Shown piece after piece: positions 44,785 through 57,540 of a DNA stretch of 64,000 bases (positions within the stretch are counted from its first letter, which is position 1; each line of letters begins with the position of its first letter). The DNA is taken from positions 37,301,793 through 37,365,792 of the forward strand of contig JAVGWX010000004.1 of NCBI GenBank assembly GCA_036924085.1, given 5' to 3'. The position numbers were made by a program, and so were the translations under genes. The notes beneath the pieces were generated by a model. The model was not told where the DNA came from. It made no database searches and worked only from the letters and a program-made list of their open reading frames with translations. Origin of the DNA: Ariolimax columbianus. Lineage: Eukaryota; Mollusca; Gastropoda; Stylommatophora; Arionidae.

Positions 44785-46400
44785 GGGTATTTGTGTCTGT
44801 ACGTGTCTACTAGACTGTGTGTGGTTTCTGTCCCATGTGGGTATTGTGTCTGTACGTGTCTACTAGACTGTGTGGTTTCTGTCCCATGTGGGTATTTGTG
44901 TCTACTAGACTGTGAGGTTTCTGTCCCATGTGGGTAGTTGTGTCTGTATGTGTCTACTAGGCTGTGTGTGGTTTCTGTCCCATGTGGGTATTTGTGTCTG
45001 TGTCTTCTAGATTGTGTGGTTTCTGTCCCATGTGGGTATTTGTGTCTGTACGTGTCTACTAGACTGTGTGTGGTTTCTGTCCCATGTGGGTATTGTGTCT
45101 GTACGTGTCTACTAGGATGTGTGTGGTTTCTGTTCCATGTGGGTATTTGTGTCTGTATGTGTCTACTAGACTGTGTGGTTTCTGTCCCATGTGGGTATTG
45201 TGTATGTACGTGTCTACTAGGATGTGTGTGGTTTCTGTTCCATGTGGGTATTTGTGTCTGTATGTGTCTACTAGACTGTGTGGTTTCTGTCCCATGTGAG
45301 TATTTGTGTCTGTATGTGTCTACTAGACTGTGTGGTTTCTGTCCCATGTGGGTATTTGTGTCTGTATGTGTCTACTAGACTGTGTGGTTTCTGTCCCATG
45401 TGGGTATTTGTGTCTGTATGTGTCTACTAGACTGTGTGGTTTCTGTTCCATGTGAGTATTTGTGTCTGTATGTGTCTACTAGACTGTGTGGTTTCTGTCC
45501 CATGTGGGTATTTGTGTCTGTATGTGTCTACTAGACTGTGTGGTTTCTGTCCCATGTGAGTATTTGTGTCTGTATGTGTCTACTAGACTGTGTGGTTTCT
45601 GTCCCATGTGGGTATTTGTGTCTGTATGTGTCTACTAGACTGTGTGGTTTCTGTCCCACGTGAGTATTTGTGTCTGTATGTGTCTACTAGACTGTGTGGT
45701 TTCTGTCCCATGTGGGTATTTGTGTCTGTATGTGTCTACTAGACTGTGTGGTTTCTGTCCCATGTGGGTATTTGTGTCTACTAGACTGTGAGGTTTCTGT
45801 CCCATGTGGGTAGTTGTGTCTGTATGTGTCTACTAGGCTGTGTGTGGTTTCTGTCCCATGTGGGTATTTGTGTCTGTGTCTTCTAGATTGTGTGGTTTCT
45901 GTCCCATATGGGTATTTGTGTCTGTATGTGTCTACTAGACTGTGTGGTTTCTGTCCCATGTGGGTATTTGTGTATGTATGTGTCTACTAGGCTGTGTGGT
46001 TTCTGTCCCATGTGGGTATTTGTGTATGTATGTGTCTACTAGGCTGTGTGTGGTTTCTGTCCCATGTGGGTATTTGTGTCTGTGTCTTCTAGACTGTGTG
46101 GTTTCTGTCCCATATGGGTATTTGTGTCTGTATGTGTCTACTAGGCTGTGTGTGGTTTTTGTCCCATGTGGGTATTTGTGTCTGTATGTGTCTACTAGAC
46201 TGTGTGGTTTCTGTCCCATGTGGGTATTTGTGTATGTATGTGTCTACTAGGCTGTGTGTGGTTTCTGTTCCATGTGGGTATTTGTGTCTGTATGTGTCTA
46301 CTAGACTGTGTGGTTTCTGTCCCATGTGGGTATTTGTGTATGTATGTGTCTACTAGGCTGTGTGTGGTTTTTGTCACATGTGGGTATTTGTGTCTGTTAG
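44785..46400. repeat. 52/54-bp minisatellite inside LINE endonuclease, about 30 units
   Basis: Unit: ACTGTGTGGTTTCTGTCCCA, TGTGGGTATTTGTGTCTGTA, TGTGTCTACTAG; an extra TG gives 54 bp. A stretch with unusual short units (44880-45040) recurs almost unchanged at 45755-45910, so a block of about 0.87 kb was itself duplicated. Both strands give long false ORFs. Confidence 0.95.
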
Positions 46401-47239
46401 GCCGTCTAAAGTTTCGTTAAAAGGTTGTTTGTCTCTGTAGGTGCTTGATGTGTGGATATTTACTATTGTATGCGTGTGTGTGTTGTTGCTGACCTGAAAT
46501 ATCGCCATGTCCCCATCGTTGTCCCTGCTTGTGTTTATTATTTCCCACCTGTCCGATGTTTGTATGATGGCTACTCCTGAGCCTAGTCGCTGTGTACTGA
46601 GGTTGAAGCATGAATGTTGCATTCCTAGTTGTGTTGTAATGTGTGCTGCATGTTGATCTGTATGCATGTTAGTTTCCTGGACCATTAAAAAGCCTGCTTT
46701 GTATTTTTTAGCGAGGCTTATAAGCTTATTCAACTTCTCGCGTATATCGCGGATGTTGATGCTGAGTATTTTAATTTGTGCCATTTAAAAAATATTTATT
46801 TTTTAATGTTTTTATTTTTTATGTGTGTGCATGATCGCGCGTGTGTTTGAGGTGTTTTGTTTTGGTGTGAAGGTGTGTGATTAATTCTCACCGGCACTGT
46901 CCAGTGAAATCACCAATTTTGGTGGTGTATCTAGGAGAGGGGCCCTTGTTTCTAGAGAGGTCCCCCAAATGGTCGTGGTTGCTTCTTCGTCTGTCCGGTA
47001 GGCTGGCCACTTGCTCTTACAGGTGTCCCTGAAGCTGTGGCGACGCTCATTTCTTTGGTTTTGTTGTGTGGGTGTTGGCGGGGCTGGGAAATCCTGAGTG
47101 AGTGTTTGTATTATTTTTTATATGGTAAATTGATTACTTCCCTTACCTCATTACCTTGCAGTTTACCTATCTGCAACATGGTAGACACATAAATGTTGCA
47201 TCTTTATATTATGTAACCGGTCAATTTGACTTGCGAGAC

Positions 47240-47400
47240 AGTGCTCTAAACCTAGTCCTATAGCACATACTGCCGTCTGCGATGAAGTGTTAGAGATTTC
47301 ATTGTGCAAGTTCTTATATTCTTTAAGCGCTGTGACTAGTTCTCTTCCTTGTCACTCATAATTGTAAGAGATAGGTACCCATTTACAACTGGGTATATAT
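47240..47400 (-). mobile_element. SINE family D-like fragment
   Basis: AGATAGGTACCCATTTACAA, CTGGGTATATAT and GATGAAGTGTTAGAGATTTC resemble the body of family D and the copy at 57735-57950. No head seen. Confidence 0.5.
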
Positions 47401-47534
47401 CATTTATCTATAATGTGTTGCATGCAATTAGTTATTGATAAGTAATGTTCTACAAGAACAAACTACCCTCCACATAAAGGTTGCGGGCAAGTAATGTGTT
47501 GAATGACAAGTCAATTACTTGTAGTATAACAAGT

Positions 47535-47742
47535 GACAAACAAAATTAATAAGTCACAAACAATATTAACAAGTCACAAACAATATTAACAAGTCACAAA
47601 CAATATTAACAAGTCACAAACAATATTAACAAGTCACAAACAATATTAACAAGTCACAAACAATATTAACAAGTCACAAACAATATTAACAAGTCACAAA
47701 CAATATTAACAAGTCACAAACAATATTAACAAGTCACAATAA
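47535..47742. repeat. 20-bp x10 minisatellite
   Basis: Unit AACAAGTCACAAACAATATT, nearly perfect; it looks recently expanded. Confidence 0.96.
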
Positions 47743-48242
47743 TTGCAGAAACAACTGGGTTTTTTGTCTGCAAATAATTCTGTGATTTATTTGGATAGAT
47801 GTTTATTTAAAAACAATCCGGGAAATGGAAAAACAAAAACACTGATAAAATGATTACTTGAATCGACCAACAGTAAGATGGTGTCATTGTATGTGTGTGT
47901 GTGTGCTACACACGCATTTCATCAGAATAATCAAACTCACCAGGAGAGACAGAATTAGATATGATGGTTAACAAATATGTTGAGAGAACTAATTCATGTC
48001 GCATATACTTAGTAAGACACAAAACAAAATTGCTCAGTTATCTTAAGAGAAAGATATCTGATCAACTACCACTGTGCGGTTACAAAACAAGACGATTTGG
48101 TTGAAAGCATGAGAGAGACCACATGAAAGATATGACAAAACATCCTACAAAAATACTTGGGTCAAGTAAGGAAACTTCAGCTCACTCTCAGTAATCTGGG
48201 ATCATTTATTTCTAAAAATGTATTAAACCAAGAGTATAAAAC

Positions 48243-49555
48243 TTCTTCTTCGTACGCTGTCAGACGTCAACTTGAATTTGTTCGAAGAAAGCAGCTGTCA
48301 TCCTGAGGCTGTCGACACTGCCATAGAGTTTGTCTAGTTTTGGCACTAGTGATGGCCACATGTGCTTTCTCTGGTCCTCGTATGTCGGGCAATTTTGCAG
48401 CAGATGTTCATCGGTCATTTTCCCTGTACCACAGGTAAATTGACCAGTGCCACCTATCTTCAGTTTATTGAATAGATGGTATCTCAGTCTGTTGGGGCAT
48501 GTGCGGAGTCTTCTTCTTCTTCTTCTGCGTACACAGTCAGACAGCAACCATTATTTTTTCGAAAAAAGCGGCGGTCGTCCTGAGACTCTCGCCACTACCA
48601 TAGAGCTTGTCTTGCAGTTCCACTGGCAATGGCCACATCTGCTCTCTCTGATCCCCGTATGTCGGGCAGTTCTGCAGCAGATGTTCAGTTGTCATTTTAC
48701 CAGTACCGCACGGGCATTCGTCGGTACACCCTATCTTCAATTTGTTGAATAGGTGGTACCTCAGTCTATTGTGGCCAGTGCGAAGTCTGAAGACAACGAC
48801 CTGCTCTCTTCGGTTCAACTGGTAATAGGCATCGTTTTTGGTGTAACCAGTATGTTCGGTTTCCCATTTGGTAATGTACCTGGCTTTGATAAGCCGTTTT
48901 GACTCTTCGTACGTCATACTGGTATCTGTTTGTGGTAGCCTTGCACCTTCTTTTGCCAGTCTGTCTGCCTCCTCGTTGCCTTGGATGTTGCAGTGTGACG
49001 GAACCCACTGTACCACTACCCTTTTTGGTGCGGACAGCTGGCACAGTTTGCAGAGTGCTGCTCTTAAGTCATTAAGCTCAGTGTTTTTCTGGCTTTTTAG
49101 CGCTGTGACTACGGCGAGAGCATCTGTCAGCAAGACTATGTGGCTCTCATTTTCACTGTGTGTTGCCATTTCTTCCACTGCCGCCCTCAGTGCCTCTGCC
49201 TCCGCTCTGAAATTGCTTGTGTACTTACCAGTAGCGAATGACAGTGTGCGGAGTCTGAAGACCACGACCTGCTCTTTTCTGTTCAGCTGGTAGTAGGCAT
49301 CATTTTTTTGTGTAGCCAGTATATGTTCTGTTTCCCATTTGGCCATGTATCTGGCCCTAATAAACCTTTTGGACTCTTCGTAGGTCACACTAGGTGTGGT
49401 AGTCTTGCACCTTCTTTTGCCAGTCTGTCTGCCTCCTCGTTGCCTTGAATGTTACAGTGGGATGGTACCTACTGTACCACTACTCTTTTTGGTGCGGACT
49501 GCTGGCATAGTTGACAGAGTACTGCTCTTAAATCATTAAGTTCAGTATTTTTCTG
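48243..49555 (-). pseudogene. I-clade LINE copy A (RNase H/C-terminus), host of a nested copy
   Basis: Two parts, 48243-48511 and 49257-49555, separated by copy B plus one TSD. Before the insertion: MTYEESKRFIRARYMAKWET, EQVVVFRLRT. After it: NRLRYHLFNKLKIGGTG, CGTGKMTDEHLLQNCPTYED, LRMTAAFFEQIQVDV, stop, GTACGAAGAAGAAG tail. The 5' end at about 49555 is truncated in RNase H. Confidence 0.9.
48512..49244 (-). pseudogene. I-clade LINE copy B, nested in copy A, 12-bp TSD
   Basis: Flanked by TGTGCGGAGTCT at 48500-48511 and 49245-49256. Reads FRAEAEALRAAVEEM, HIVLLTDALAVVTALKSQ, VVVQWVPSHCNIQGNEEADR (RNase H with E, D and D residues), KLKIGCTDECPCGTGKMTTE, FFEKIMVAV, then a CAGAAGAAGAAGAAGA tail. 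Open throughout, so young; 5'-truncated at the start of RNase H. Confidence 0.92.
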
Positions 49556-49714
49556 GCGAGTGTACAATTGACATCACCTGAATGTAAATGACGTGGAAGC
49601 TTATATTGTTTCATTTTATCATTAAACGTCTATATTAATACCAAGCATCTTGAACTGTATTCCCACAAAAAGCTGCAACTTTAATGGGTTTGTGGACTGT
49701 CCAGCTCGTTTTCT

Positions 49715-51620
49715 TTTTGCGTTCGCCTTATTTATCTATTTCCCTAGGCGGTGTACGTTGCACTGTGCTTTTTTTAATTTTGTGCCTGTCGGCATAGTGC
49801 ATCCAACTTCAGCATGCATTTTATGTAAGGGTCTGCTTCCTCCTGCATTTTCTAAGGGTTTGCTTCCCCGGGGTAACGGCTGTAATGGGGATCTTCTTCT
49901 TCTTCTTCGTACGCAGTCAGACAGTAACCATTATTTTTTTCGAAAAAAGCGGCGGTCATCCTGAGGCTGTCGCCACTGCCATAGAGCTTGTCTTGCAGTT
50001 CCACTGGTGATGGCCACATCTGCTCTCTCTGATCCTCGTATGTCGGGCAGTTCTGCAGCAGATGTTCAGCGGTCATTTTACCAGTATTGCACGGGCATTC
50101 GTCGGTACACCCTATCTTCAATTTGTTGAATAGGTGGTACCTTAGTCTATTGTGGCCAGTGCGAAGTCTGAAGACAACGACCTGCTCTCTTCGGTTCAAC
50201 TGGTAATAGGCATCGTTTTTGGTGTAACCAGTATGTTCGGTTTCCCATTTGGTCATGTATCTGGCTTTGATAAGCCGTTTTGACTCTTCGTACATCATAC
50301 TAGTATCTGTTTGTGGTAGTCTTGCACCTTCTTTTGCCAGTCTGTCTGCCTCCTCGTTGCCTTGGATGTTGCAGTGTGATGGGACCCACTGTACCACTAC
50401 CCTTTTTGGTGCGGACAGCTGGCACAGTTTGCAGAGTGCTGCTCTTAAGGCATTAAGCTCAGTATTTTTCTGGCTTTTTAGCCCTGTGACTACGGCGAGA
50501 GCATCTGTAAGCAGGACTATATGGCTTTCATTTTCACTGTGTGTCACCATTTCTTCCACTGCCGCCCTCAGTGCCTCTGCCTCCGCTCTGAAATTGCTTG
50601 TGTACTTACCAGTAGCGAATGACAGTGTTATTTTTCTGCCATTTGGTAGGTTCAGGAATGCTCCTGCCCCTCCGTTCTGTGTTGTTTGTTACAGAACCGT
50701 CGGTGTATGCATGGGTCCAGTCCATGCTTGGGTAGCTTTTCGTTATGAATCTTAGGGTAGTATCTCTCCTTTCTTTTTCAGTCTGGCAGTTTTTGTTTGC
50801 AATACCTGGTATATTTTCTACCACCTCTGGAAATATTTCCTGCCTCCAGGTAGATTTTCGTACAGTAGTGATGTGTTTTGGTGTTGTTAGTGCGTTTATG
50901 GGATCTTCGTGCATCTTTGCTTTGGCTATTTCTGCAAAGTTTTTCCGCTTTAGTTTCCCATTTCCCAAATTGTTTAGTCTCTGGTGCATTGGATAGTCGG
51001 TCAGTCTTCGGAGTTTCTCTGACTGAAGCTGGGCTCTGCAGTCTCTTCTATCAGTCATGGATTGCAGTTTTGTGATCTTTTCAAGTTCTACAATTGGCGT
51101 TGACTTCATGCCACCTGTTATAATTCTCATGGCTTGGTTTTGAAGTTTGCTAACTTTATCGAAGTTCGCCTTCGCTGCTGTTGTCATGCCGCAATGCCAT
51201 ACTCGAGAACTGGTCTCACTCTTCCAGTGTACAGTTTCTTTAGTATGCCTGCGTCTGCTCCCCAGCTTGTGCCAGCAAGTTTCCTCATGATTGCCATTCT
51301 TTCTCTGGCTTTCATTCGGTTTCTCTCAATCTGACTTTTCCATTTCATGCGCCGATCAAATGTGACTCCCAGATAGGTTGGGTTGTCGTTTGGCTGCAGG
51401 AATTTGCCATTTAGACTTAATTTGGTACTTTGGGGTTTTAATGAAAGCGAAAATATTGTGCATGTGGTTTTCTCCTCGTTTATTTTGACCAGCCATGAGT
51501 TCGCCCACTCTTCCAGCGATGTTAGGGCCGTCTGCATCCGATTTCTTGCTATGGTAATGGGGATCGAACCCAGCACCTTCGGTTAAGAGCCGTGTCACTT
51601 AACCACTAGTCCACGCCTTC
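49715..51620 (-). mobile_element. tRNA-derived SINE family B, split by LINE copy C
   Basis: Parts 49715-49893 and 51554-51620. Minus strand head: AGGCGTGGACTAGTGGTTAA (A box), GTGCTGGGTTCGATCCCC (B box). After the LINE it continues GTTACCCCGGGGAAGCAAAC, ATGCAGGAGGAAGCAGACCC and a tail GGGAAATAGATAAATAAGGC. The copy at 53275 has the same layout. Confidence 0.87.
49894..51553 (-). pseudogene. I-clade LINE copy C (RT end, RNase H, C-terminus), 12-bp TSD
   Basis: GTAATGGGGATC at 49882-49893 and 51554-51565 flanks it. From the 5' cut it reads RMQTALTSLEEWANSWLVKI, PTYLGVTFDRRMKWKSQI (end of RT), LQNQAMRIITGGMKSTPIVE, WTHAYTDGSVTNN (first RNase H Asp), a frameshift near 50640, then AEAEALRAAVEEM, LTDALAVVTGLKSQ, QWVPSHCNIQGNEEADRLA, the Cys-rich tail and a GAAGAAGAAGAAGATC end. 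At 1.66 kb it is the longest copy of this family here. Confidence 0.92.
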
Positions 51621-51639
51621 CCCTATCCAACTCGTTGAG

Positions 51640-52170
51640 TGATCTTTCCCGGATGAGAAATAGAGATGGAATGAGTAACTCAGGCGGAATATCATTGTTG
51701 TAGACACATTCAAACCTTTCAGCACCATGTGGAGCACGGGTCTTCAATAAATACATACCAACTCATCCTGTCCTGGGCACATCTGTTTTAGCTATGTCCA
51801 TGTCTTTTCTATTATGTTTGTCTCGATCTCTCTTTTCTATGTCTGTTTGTGTCTGCCACTACTTCTTTTGCCCTGTAGTTTCCAGAACAGAGACTGTCTT
51901 GTAACGCTATCCACTGGTTTCCTGATTGTGTATCCTACCCAAAGTCAGCACCTTCTCCTGGTGTCATGGTCCACTGATATGTCTGGCTGTTTCCAACAGT
52001 TCTACGTCAGAGATAATCTGTGTATTTTACGCTGGCAACCATTTATGAAAATCTGTAAATTTTTCAGTTTTATTTTTCTCCCTGTTTTAGAGCCATACTA
52101 TGGAACAGACTTTGACATTGGAGCTGAAGATTTTTGTGTTGGTATTAATTTCTTGTGATTTCCACAAGTC
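51640..52170 (-). pseudogene. LINE C-terminal fragment
   Basis: Minus strand: LQIFINGCQRKIHRLSLT, DISVDHDTRRR, LWVGYTIRKPVDSVTRQSLF, WKLQGKRSSGRHKQT, CPGQDELVCI, APHGAERFECVYNNDIPPE. This matches the WGWIGHTLRKP..ALxWNPxGKRxRGRPxxTW tail of a common LINE, degraded. Confidence 0.8.
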
Positions 52171-52375
52171 CAATGAAAATAAAGCTTCTCTTGTATTTTT
52201 ATTTTGATATCTTCATATCCTACAATGTCTATATTGCTACCGAGATCAAATAATTATTCCACATCGTGTAGGAATCTCAGAACACAATCTCGTCACTGTT
52301 TGCATTTCTCATAATTTTTGGTATTTTTTCCCCTAATCATGTATAAAGTAACCTATAGCATTACTGCCGTAGGGG

Positions 52376-52590
52376 TGTGAGGTGTTAGCGATCTCATATT
52401 CCAAAGGCTCAGCAGCCATCTCCTCTCCCTCACCGCTTTTACTTCCCGGATTGAACTGGTACCCATTTAAGACTGAGTCGACCTGGGTGCTGTTGCAGTC
52501 TGAAAAAACATTTCCGCCTCAACTGGGGACTAAACTCAGGATCACCCAGACGCGAAGCCAGCTCGCTAACCACTGCCCTATGTGACTCAT
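52376..52590 (-). mobile_element. tRNA-derived SINE, family D
   Basis: Minus strand: CAGTGGTTAGCGAGCTGGC, CCTGAGTTTAGTCCCC, CGGAAATGTTTTTTCAGACT, GACTCAGTCTTAAATGGGTA, GAGGAGATGGCTGCTGAGCC. Good match to 21967-22165, with a longer 3' end. Confidence 0.85.
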
Positions 52591-52784
52591 CACGTATACT
52601 AATTATATTTTGTATCTGATTGCTGTTATGAGACAGAAGAACCATGTCATTGGCAGAGTTCAGATCATAAGTTGTTTTGATCAAATTTCAATTTTGTTGG
52701 TTGATGTTGCTTCATAATTCAGCCAACAGATATATAAATGGTGATAAACAACAACCCTGTCGCATACCAGTTCTGTTCTGCAAG

Positions 52785-53228
52785 GGCTCAGAAAGCTGAT
52801 CTAGTTAAACTTTACATTTCATATCTTCATATGGCTCAGAAAGCTGATCTAGTTAAACTTTACATTTCATATCTTCATATGGATCAGAAAGCTGATCTTG
52901 TGTTAAACTCTACATTTCATATATTCATATGGATCAGAAAGCTGATCTTGTGTTAAACTCTACATTTCATATATTCATATGGATCAGAAAGCTGATCTTG
53001 TGTTAAACTTTACATTTCATATATTCATATGGCTCAGAAAGCTGATCTTGTGTTAAACTTTACATTTCATATCTTCATATGGCTCAGAAAGCTGATCTAG
53101 TTAAACTCTACATTTCATATATTCATATGGATCAGAAAGCTGATCTTGTGTTAAACTCTACATTTCATATATTCATATGGCTCAGAAAGCTGATCTAGTT
53201 AAACTTTACATTTCATATCTTCATATGT
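52785..53228. repeat. 48/51-bp minisatellite inside LINE, about 9 units
   Basis: Unit: GGCTCAGAAAGCTGATCT, (AG/TGTG)TTAAACTTTACATTTC, ATATCTTCATAT. Two unit lengths (CTAGTTAAAC or CTTGTGTTAAAC) and GGATCAG/GGCTCAG variants are interspersed. It starts exactly where the RT reading (..RTGMRQGC) begins. Confidence 0.93.
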
Positions 53229-53274
53229 TATGTTAATTATGTTAGTGAGCTTTCTGGTTACTCCTTCGTCAGTG

Positions 53275-53832
53275 TGGACGAAGTGGGCTAGTGGTTAAGT
53301 GATACGGCTCACAACTCTCAAGGTGCTGGGTTCGATCGCCATCTCAGCACCAACCGTTACCCCAAGGAAGCAAACCCTATAAAATGCAGGAGGAAGCAGA
53401 CCCTTACATAAAAAGCATGCCGAAATTGGATGCATTGGGCCGACAGGTGCAAAATAAAAACATATTCAGTCAAGCATCAGGCCCAACCGGTCGCTTAGAC
53501 AGACTGGGTCTACTATCAGATGAGTTGACCATTTTTTCCTTATATGTTGATTTGTTAGTTCAGTATTGTTGTCCCTGATGAAGGCCTATTGGTTGTAACA
53601 TAGGTTTTGTTTGTGTTCTCGTCTCGTTGCGGTATCTGACCATAACCATTTTAAAATTTTGATTAAACTCAACCTTAATCAACTGTTACATTTTTTTTTC
53701 CATGTATTTATCCCACTATATACATCCACAGACCCAACGCAGGCTCCCCTAATTTAAAAAAAATAAATAAAAACAGTAGTGCAGCGCACACTGCATTGGG
53801 GAATAGAGAAATAAGGCGAACGCAACAAATTT
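53275..53832 (+). mobile_element. tRNA-derived SINE family B, interrupted by a 0.29-kb insertion
   Basis: Head GGGCTAGTGGTTAAGTGATA, B box GGGTTCGATCGCC (53328-53340), body GTTACCCCAAGGAAGCAAAC, ATGCAGGAGGAAGCAGACCC, GCCGACAGGTGCAAAATAAA. The expected tail (AGAGAAATAAGGCGAACGCA) appears only at 53754-53832. The DNA between (53463-53750) is foreign to the SINE and carries CCCTGATGAAGGCCTATTGG. Confidence 0.85.
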
Positions 53833-54320
53833 GTAAAAACATTTTTCAAACTTTTTAGTACCTGAGCAGCATCTAGAGAGAACATCTGTCGAAGATATCA
53901 AATGCTTTCTCATAGCCCATGGATTTGATATAAAGTGGATTCCACTCCAAATGTTGTTCAACTATTACTTTGTGTAGCTATCTGGTCTGCACTGGACTTA
54001 TTTTGTCGAAAGCCTGCCTGTTTTTCTCTCAACTAACTCCCTACAGCCTTTTTTTTCTCTCTAGTATGATTCTGTTTAATATTTTCAGAAGCACTGATAA
54101 TAATATTATTCCACTACAATATGTACACTTCTGCATAGCCTCACTTCTTCTGTTACTTGACTAGATAACCTTCCTTCCATTCTGCTGGTATTTCAACCAT
54201 TTCCTAAGCTTTATAAAGTAATTTGTATAATAGCTTTATTGAAGTGTCACCGACTGCTTTGATTGCTTCTGCTGAGATATCAGCTTGATCAGTGACTTTG
54301 CCATCTCTTTACAGCATTAT

Positions 54321-55429
54321 GGCTTTCTTAATTTCTCCATTGTTTGGTTTCTGGGCCATAATGCCACACATTCTATAAACGCCATTTGCACCTGTCTGAT
54401 AGGTAATTATTTCTTCTATGCTCAGTTTCATTTTTATAACTGTAAAATGCTACATTTTCTAAAGAATATTTGTGGAACAGAATAATAATTAATAAGAAAG
54501 CAAACTTTTAGGGCTAAAATGTGACAGCAAATTAACTAATAGTATGTGCATTGTAGCCTAATAGATTTTGCTAAACATTCCAACAAGATAACTTTAGCAG
54601 ACTGAATCAAACATAAATAACATTACATAAAAGATGGGAGAAATAGAGAAACATTCTTAAAGATTGTGTGACGAAACATTATTAACCACAAAAATAACAA
54701 GTAAAGAAATAACAGAATCTGTGTCATGAAATTGTAAATGACAAAACATAAACAGGGTCAGTGGTTTCAATATGACCCACTGTGTGAAAGAAGCATCAAT
54801 TAACACAAAATGAGAAAAAAAAAGAAATTGTAACTAATTCAGAATTTATGTCAAAGAAACATATATGGACCACACAAAAACATGTCAATTAAGTAACTAT
54901 GACCGAATGTGTGAGGCAAGGAAACATGAGGACACATATGTATATGAAATAAATAAATAAGGGTAGTTTGTTTGTGAAACAATCTCAATAACAAATTAAG
55001 CATGAAATATAATAACTAAATACAAGTGGAGCTTGTAATCATGAAAGTTAAATTATAAAAAAACATGCCAGAGAAATAAGCAAGCTTCTCAGAAAGAAAC
55101 TCGACTATATAAGTGAAATAACTACAAAGTGGTTGCCAGTTAACAAACAAACAAACCAAAAAGCAAATAAATCTAAGCAACAAAAAAAATCATGTAACAT
55201 AAAAGTCTGTGTCCAGTGAACATAAATGATACAAACAATTAAAAGAAATCACCGCAGAACAAGTCTGTAAATGAAAAGTGAATTATGCATTTTCTTTGGC
55301 ACCACACGGATAGATACTCAGCATTTAGAAGTGTCCACACTTGAGTTGAGGACATATAACCTAGCTCTGATGTCAGTTATCAGAGACAATAAACCCTCAC
55401 ATGGTAACTATTTCAATTCCAGAGAAAGA
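54321..55429. other. AT-rich sequence, nothing recognised
   Basis: A-rich with AAATAA and ACAAAC runs; no unit repeat and no domain. Confidence 0.4.
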
Positions 55430-55545
55430 AAAAGCTTTACAGCCACCACTCTCCAGTGATGTCTAGTTTGGACGGTCTTCTAGCCACCACTCTCCAGTGA
55501 TGTCTAGTTTGGACGGTCTTCTAGCCACCACTCTCCAGTGATGTC
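55430..55545. repeat. 41-bp x2.7 tandem repeat
   Basis: GCCACCACTCTCCAGTGATG, TCTAGTTTGGACGGTCTTCT, A; copies essentially identical. Confidence 0.93.
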
Positions 55546-55847
55546 TAGTTTGGACGGTCTTCTTGAGCTAGACCCATCAAACTTCAGTTGACTTGGCTTC
55601 TTGTTGGGTACTCTTTTTGGCTTCCACAATTTTTCCATTTGGAGGTGGGTGGTTGGGGGAAGAAGAGAGAGAAAGGGAAATAGAGCGAGAGCGAGAGAGA
55701 GAGAGGAAAAAAGAGAAACACCCATGCAAAAGCCAAACCCAGACTGAACATAAAAATGTGTCAGGTTAAAAACAATATACAGGTATCAACACACAAACTC
55801 TGCACCAGAATGTCAGAAATAAACGTGTGCACGTATGCTTATATGTA

Positions 55848-57199
<1,352 letters not shown>

Positions 57200-57309
57200 A
57201 TATATATATATATACACACACAGGTAGATTTATGGTAAGGCACTGGAGCATGTGCTACTCCTGTCCTTATTCAGACAATATACACCAATAATTTCAATCC
57301 TCTTATTTA

Positions 57310-57540
57310 TTTTAGCTGCCCTCAGAACCAGAAAGTTCTGAGGTAGCGCAACTTCCCAGCTGAGCCATCAGAATTCGGTCCCCAGTTGGTGCAGGATTTT
57401 TCTGATCACAAATAAAACAAATCTTGGGGTCGATGAGTCCCAGCCTAAAAAGTACGAGAATACTCTTGGAAAGTCTAGGCGGCCTGCATGATGTTGGCCA
57501 CATCAGCACTAGGGTGCCGCTGGTCAATAAAAATGTGGAC
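57310..57540 (-). repeat. Possible dispersed-repeat end
   Basis: Minus-strand open stretch (TFWF, DQKNPAPTGDRILMAQLG) with a repeat-like feel and an AAAATAAATAA end. I do not recognise the family. Confidence 0.25.

Larger units (their letters stand above)
42058..47110 (-). pseudogene. L1/Tx1-like LINE, with endonuclease and RT, swollen by internal arrays
   Basis: Minus strand. ATG at 46784 opens an APE-type endonuclease (IKILSINIRDIREKLNKLIS, MVQETNMHTDQ with the catalytic Glu, GSGVAIIQTSDRWEI), which stops after about 135 residues where the 52-bp array begins. RT follows: NMQKGKSPGPHGLTSEFYQ, LKNHRPISLLNVDYRIL, VRQGCSLSPLLYTLALKPLL, and an intact catalytic LLAYADDTVF, then NINKLIKGFIFANTI and a C-terminus ending LFIDFYSS. 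An upstream short ORF (MSVATASGTPVRASGQPT, about 47040) may be the start of ORF1. Many frameshifts and about 2 kb of arrays make it inactive. Confidence 0.87.
52600..54320 (-). pseudogene. LINE RT fragment, interrupted by a minisatellite and a SINE
   Basis: N-terminal part at 53840-54320: DISAEAIKAVGDTSIKLLYK, EMVEIPAEWKEGYL, MGYEKAFDIFDR. The central part is at 52600-52790: RTGMRQGCCLSPFIYLLAEL, LNSANDMVLLSHNSNQIQNI (FADD degraded to NDM). Between them are a 48-51-bp array and a family B SINE. Dead by stops and motif loss. Confidence 0.78.

Noticed and set aside
44592..46377. Many ORFs on both strands rich in HGTETTHSLVDTYRHKYP or CGYLCLYVSTRL
   Set aside because: Both strands of the 52/54-bp array inside a dead LINE.
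48537..49388. Single 283-codon RNase H gene
   Set aside because: It is a chimera: a nested LINE copy reading into its host copy, shown by the 12-bp TSD.
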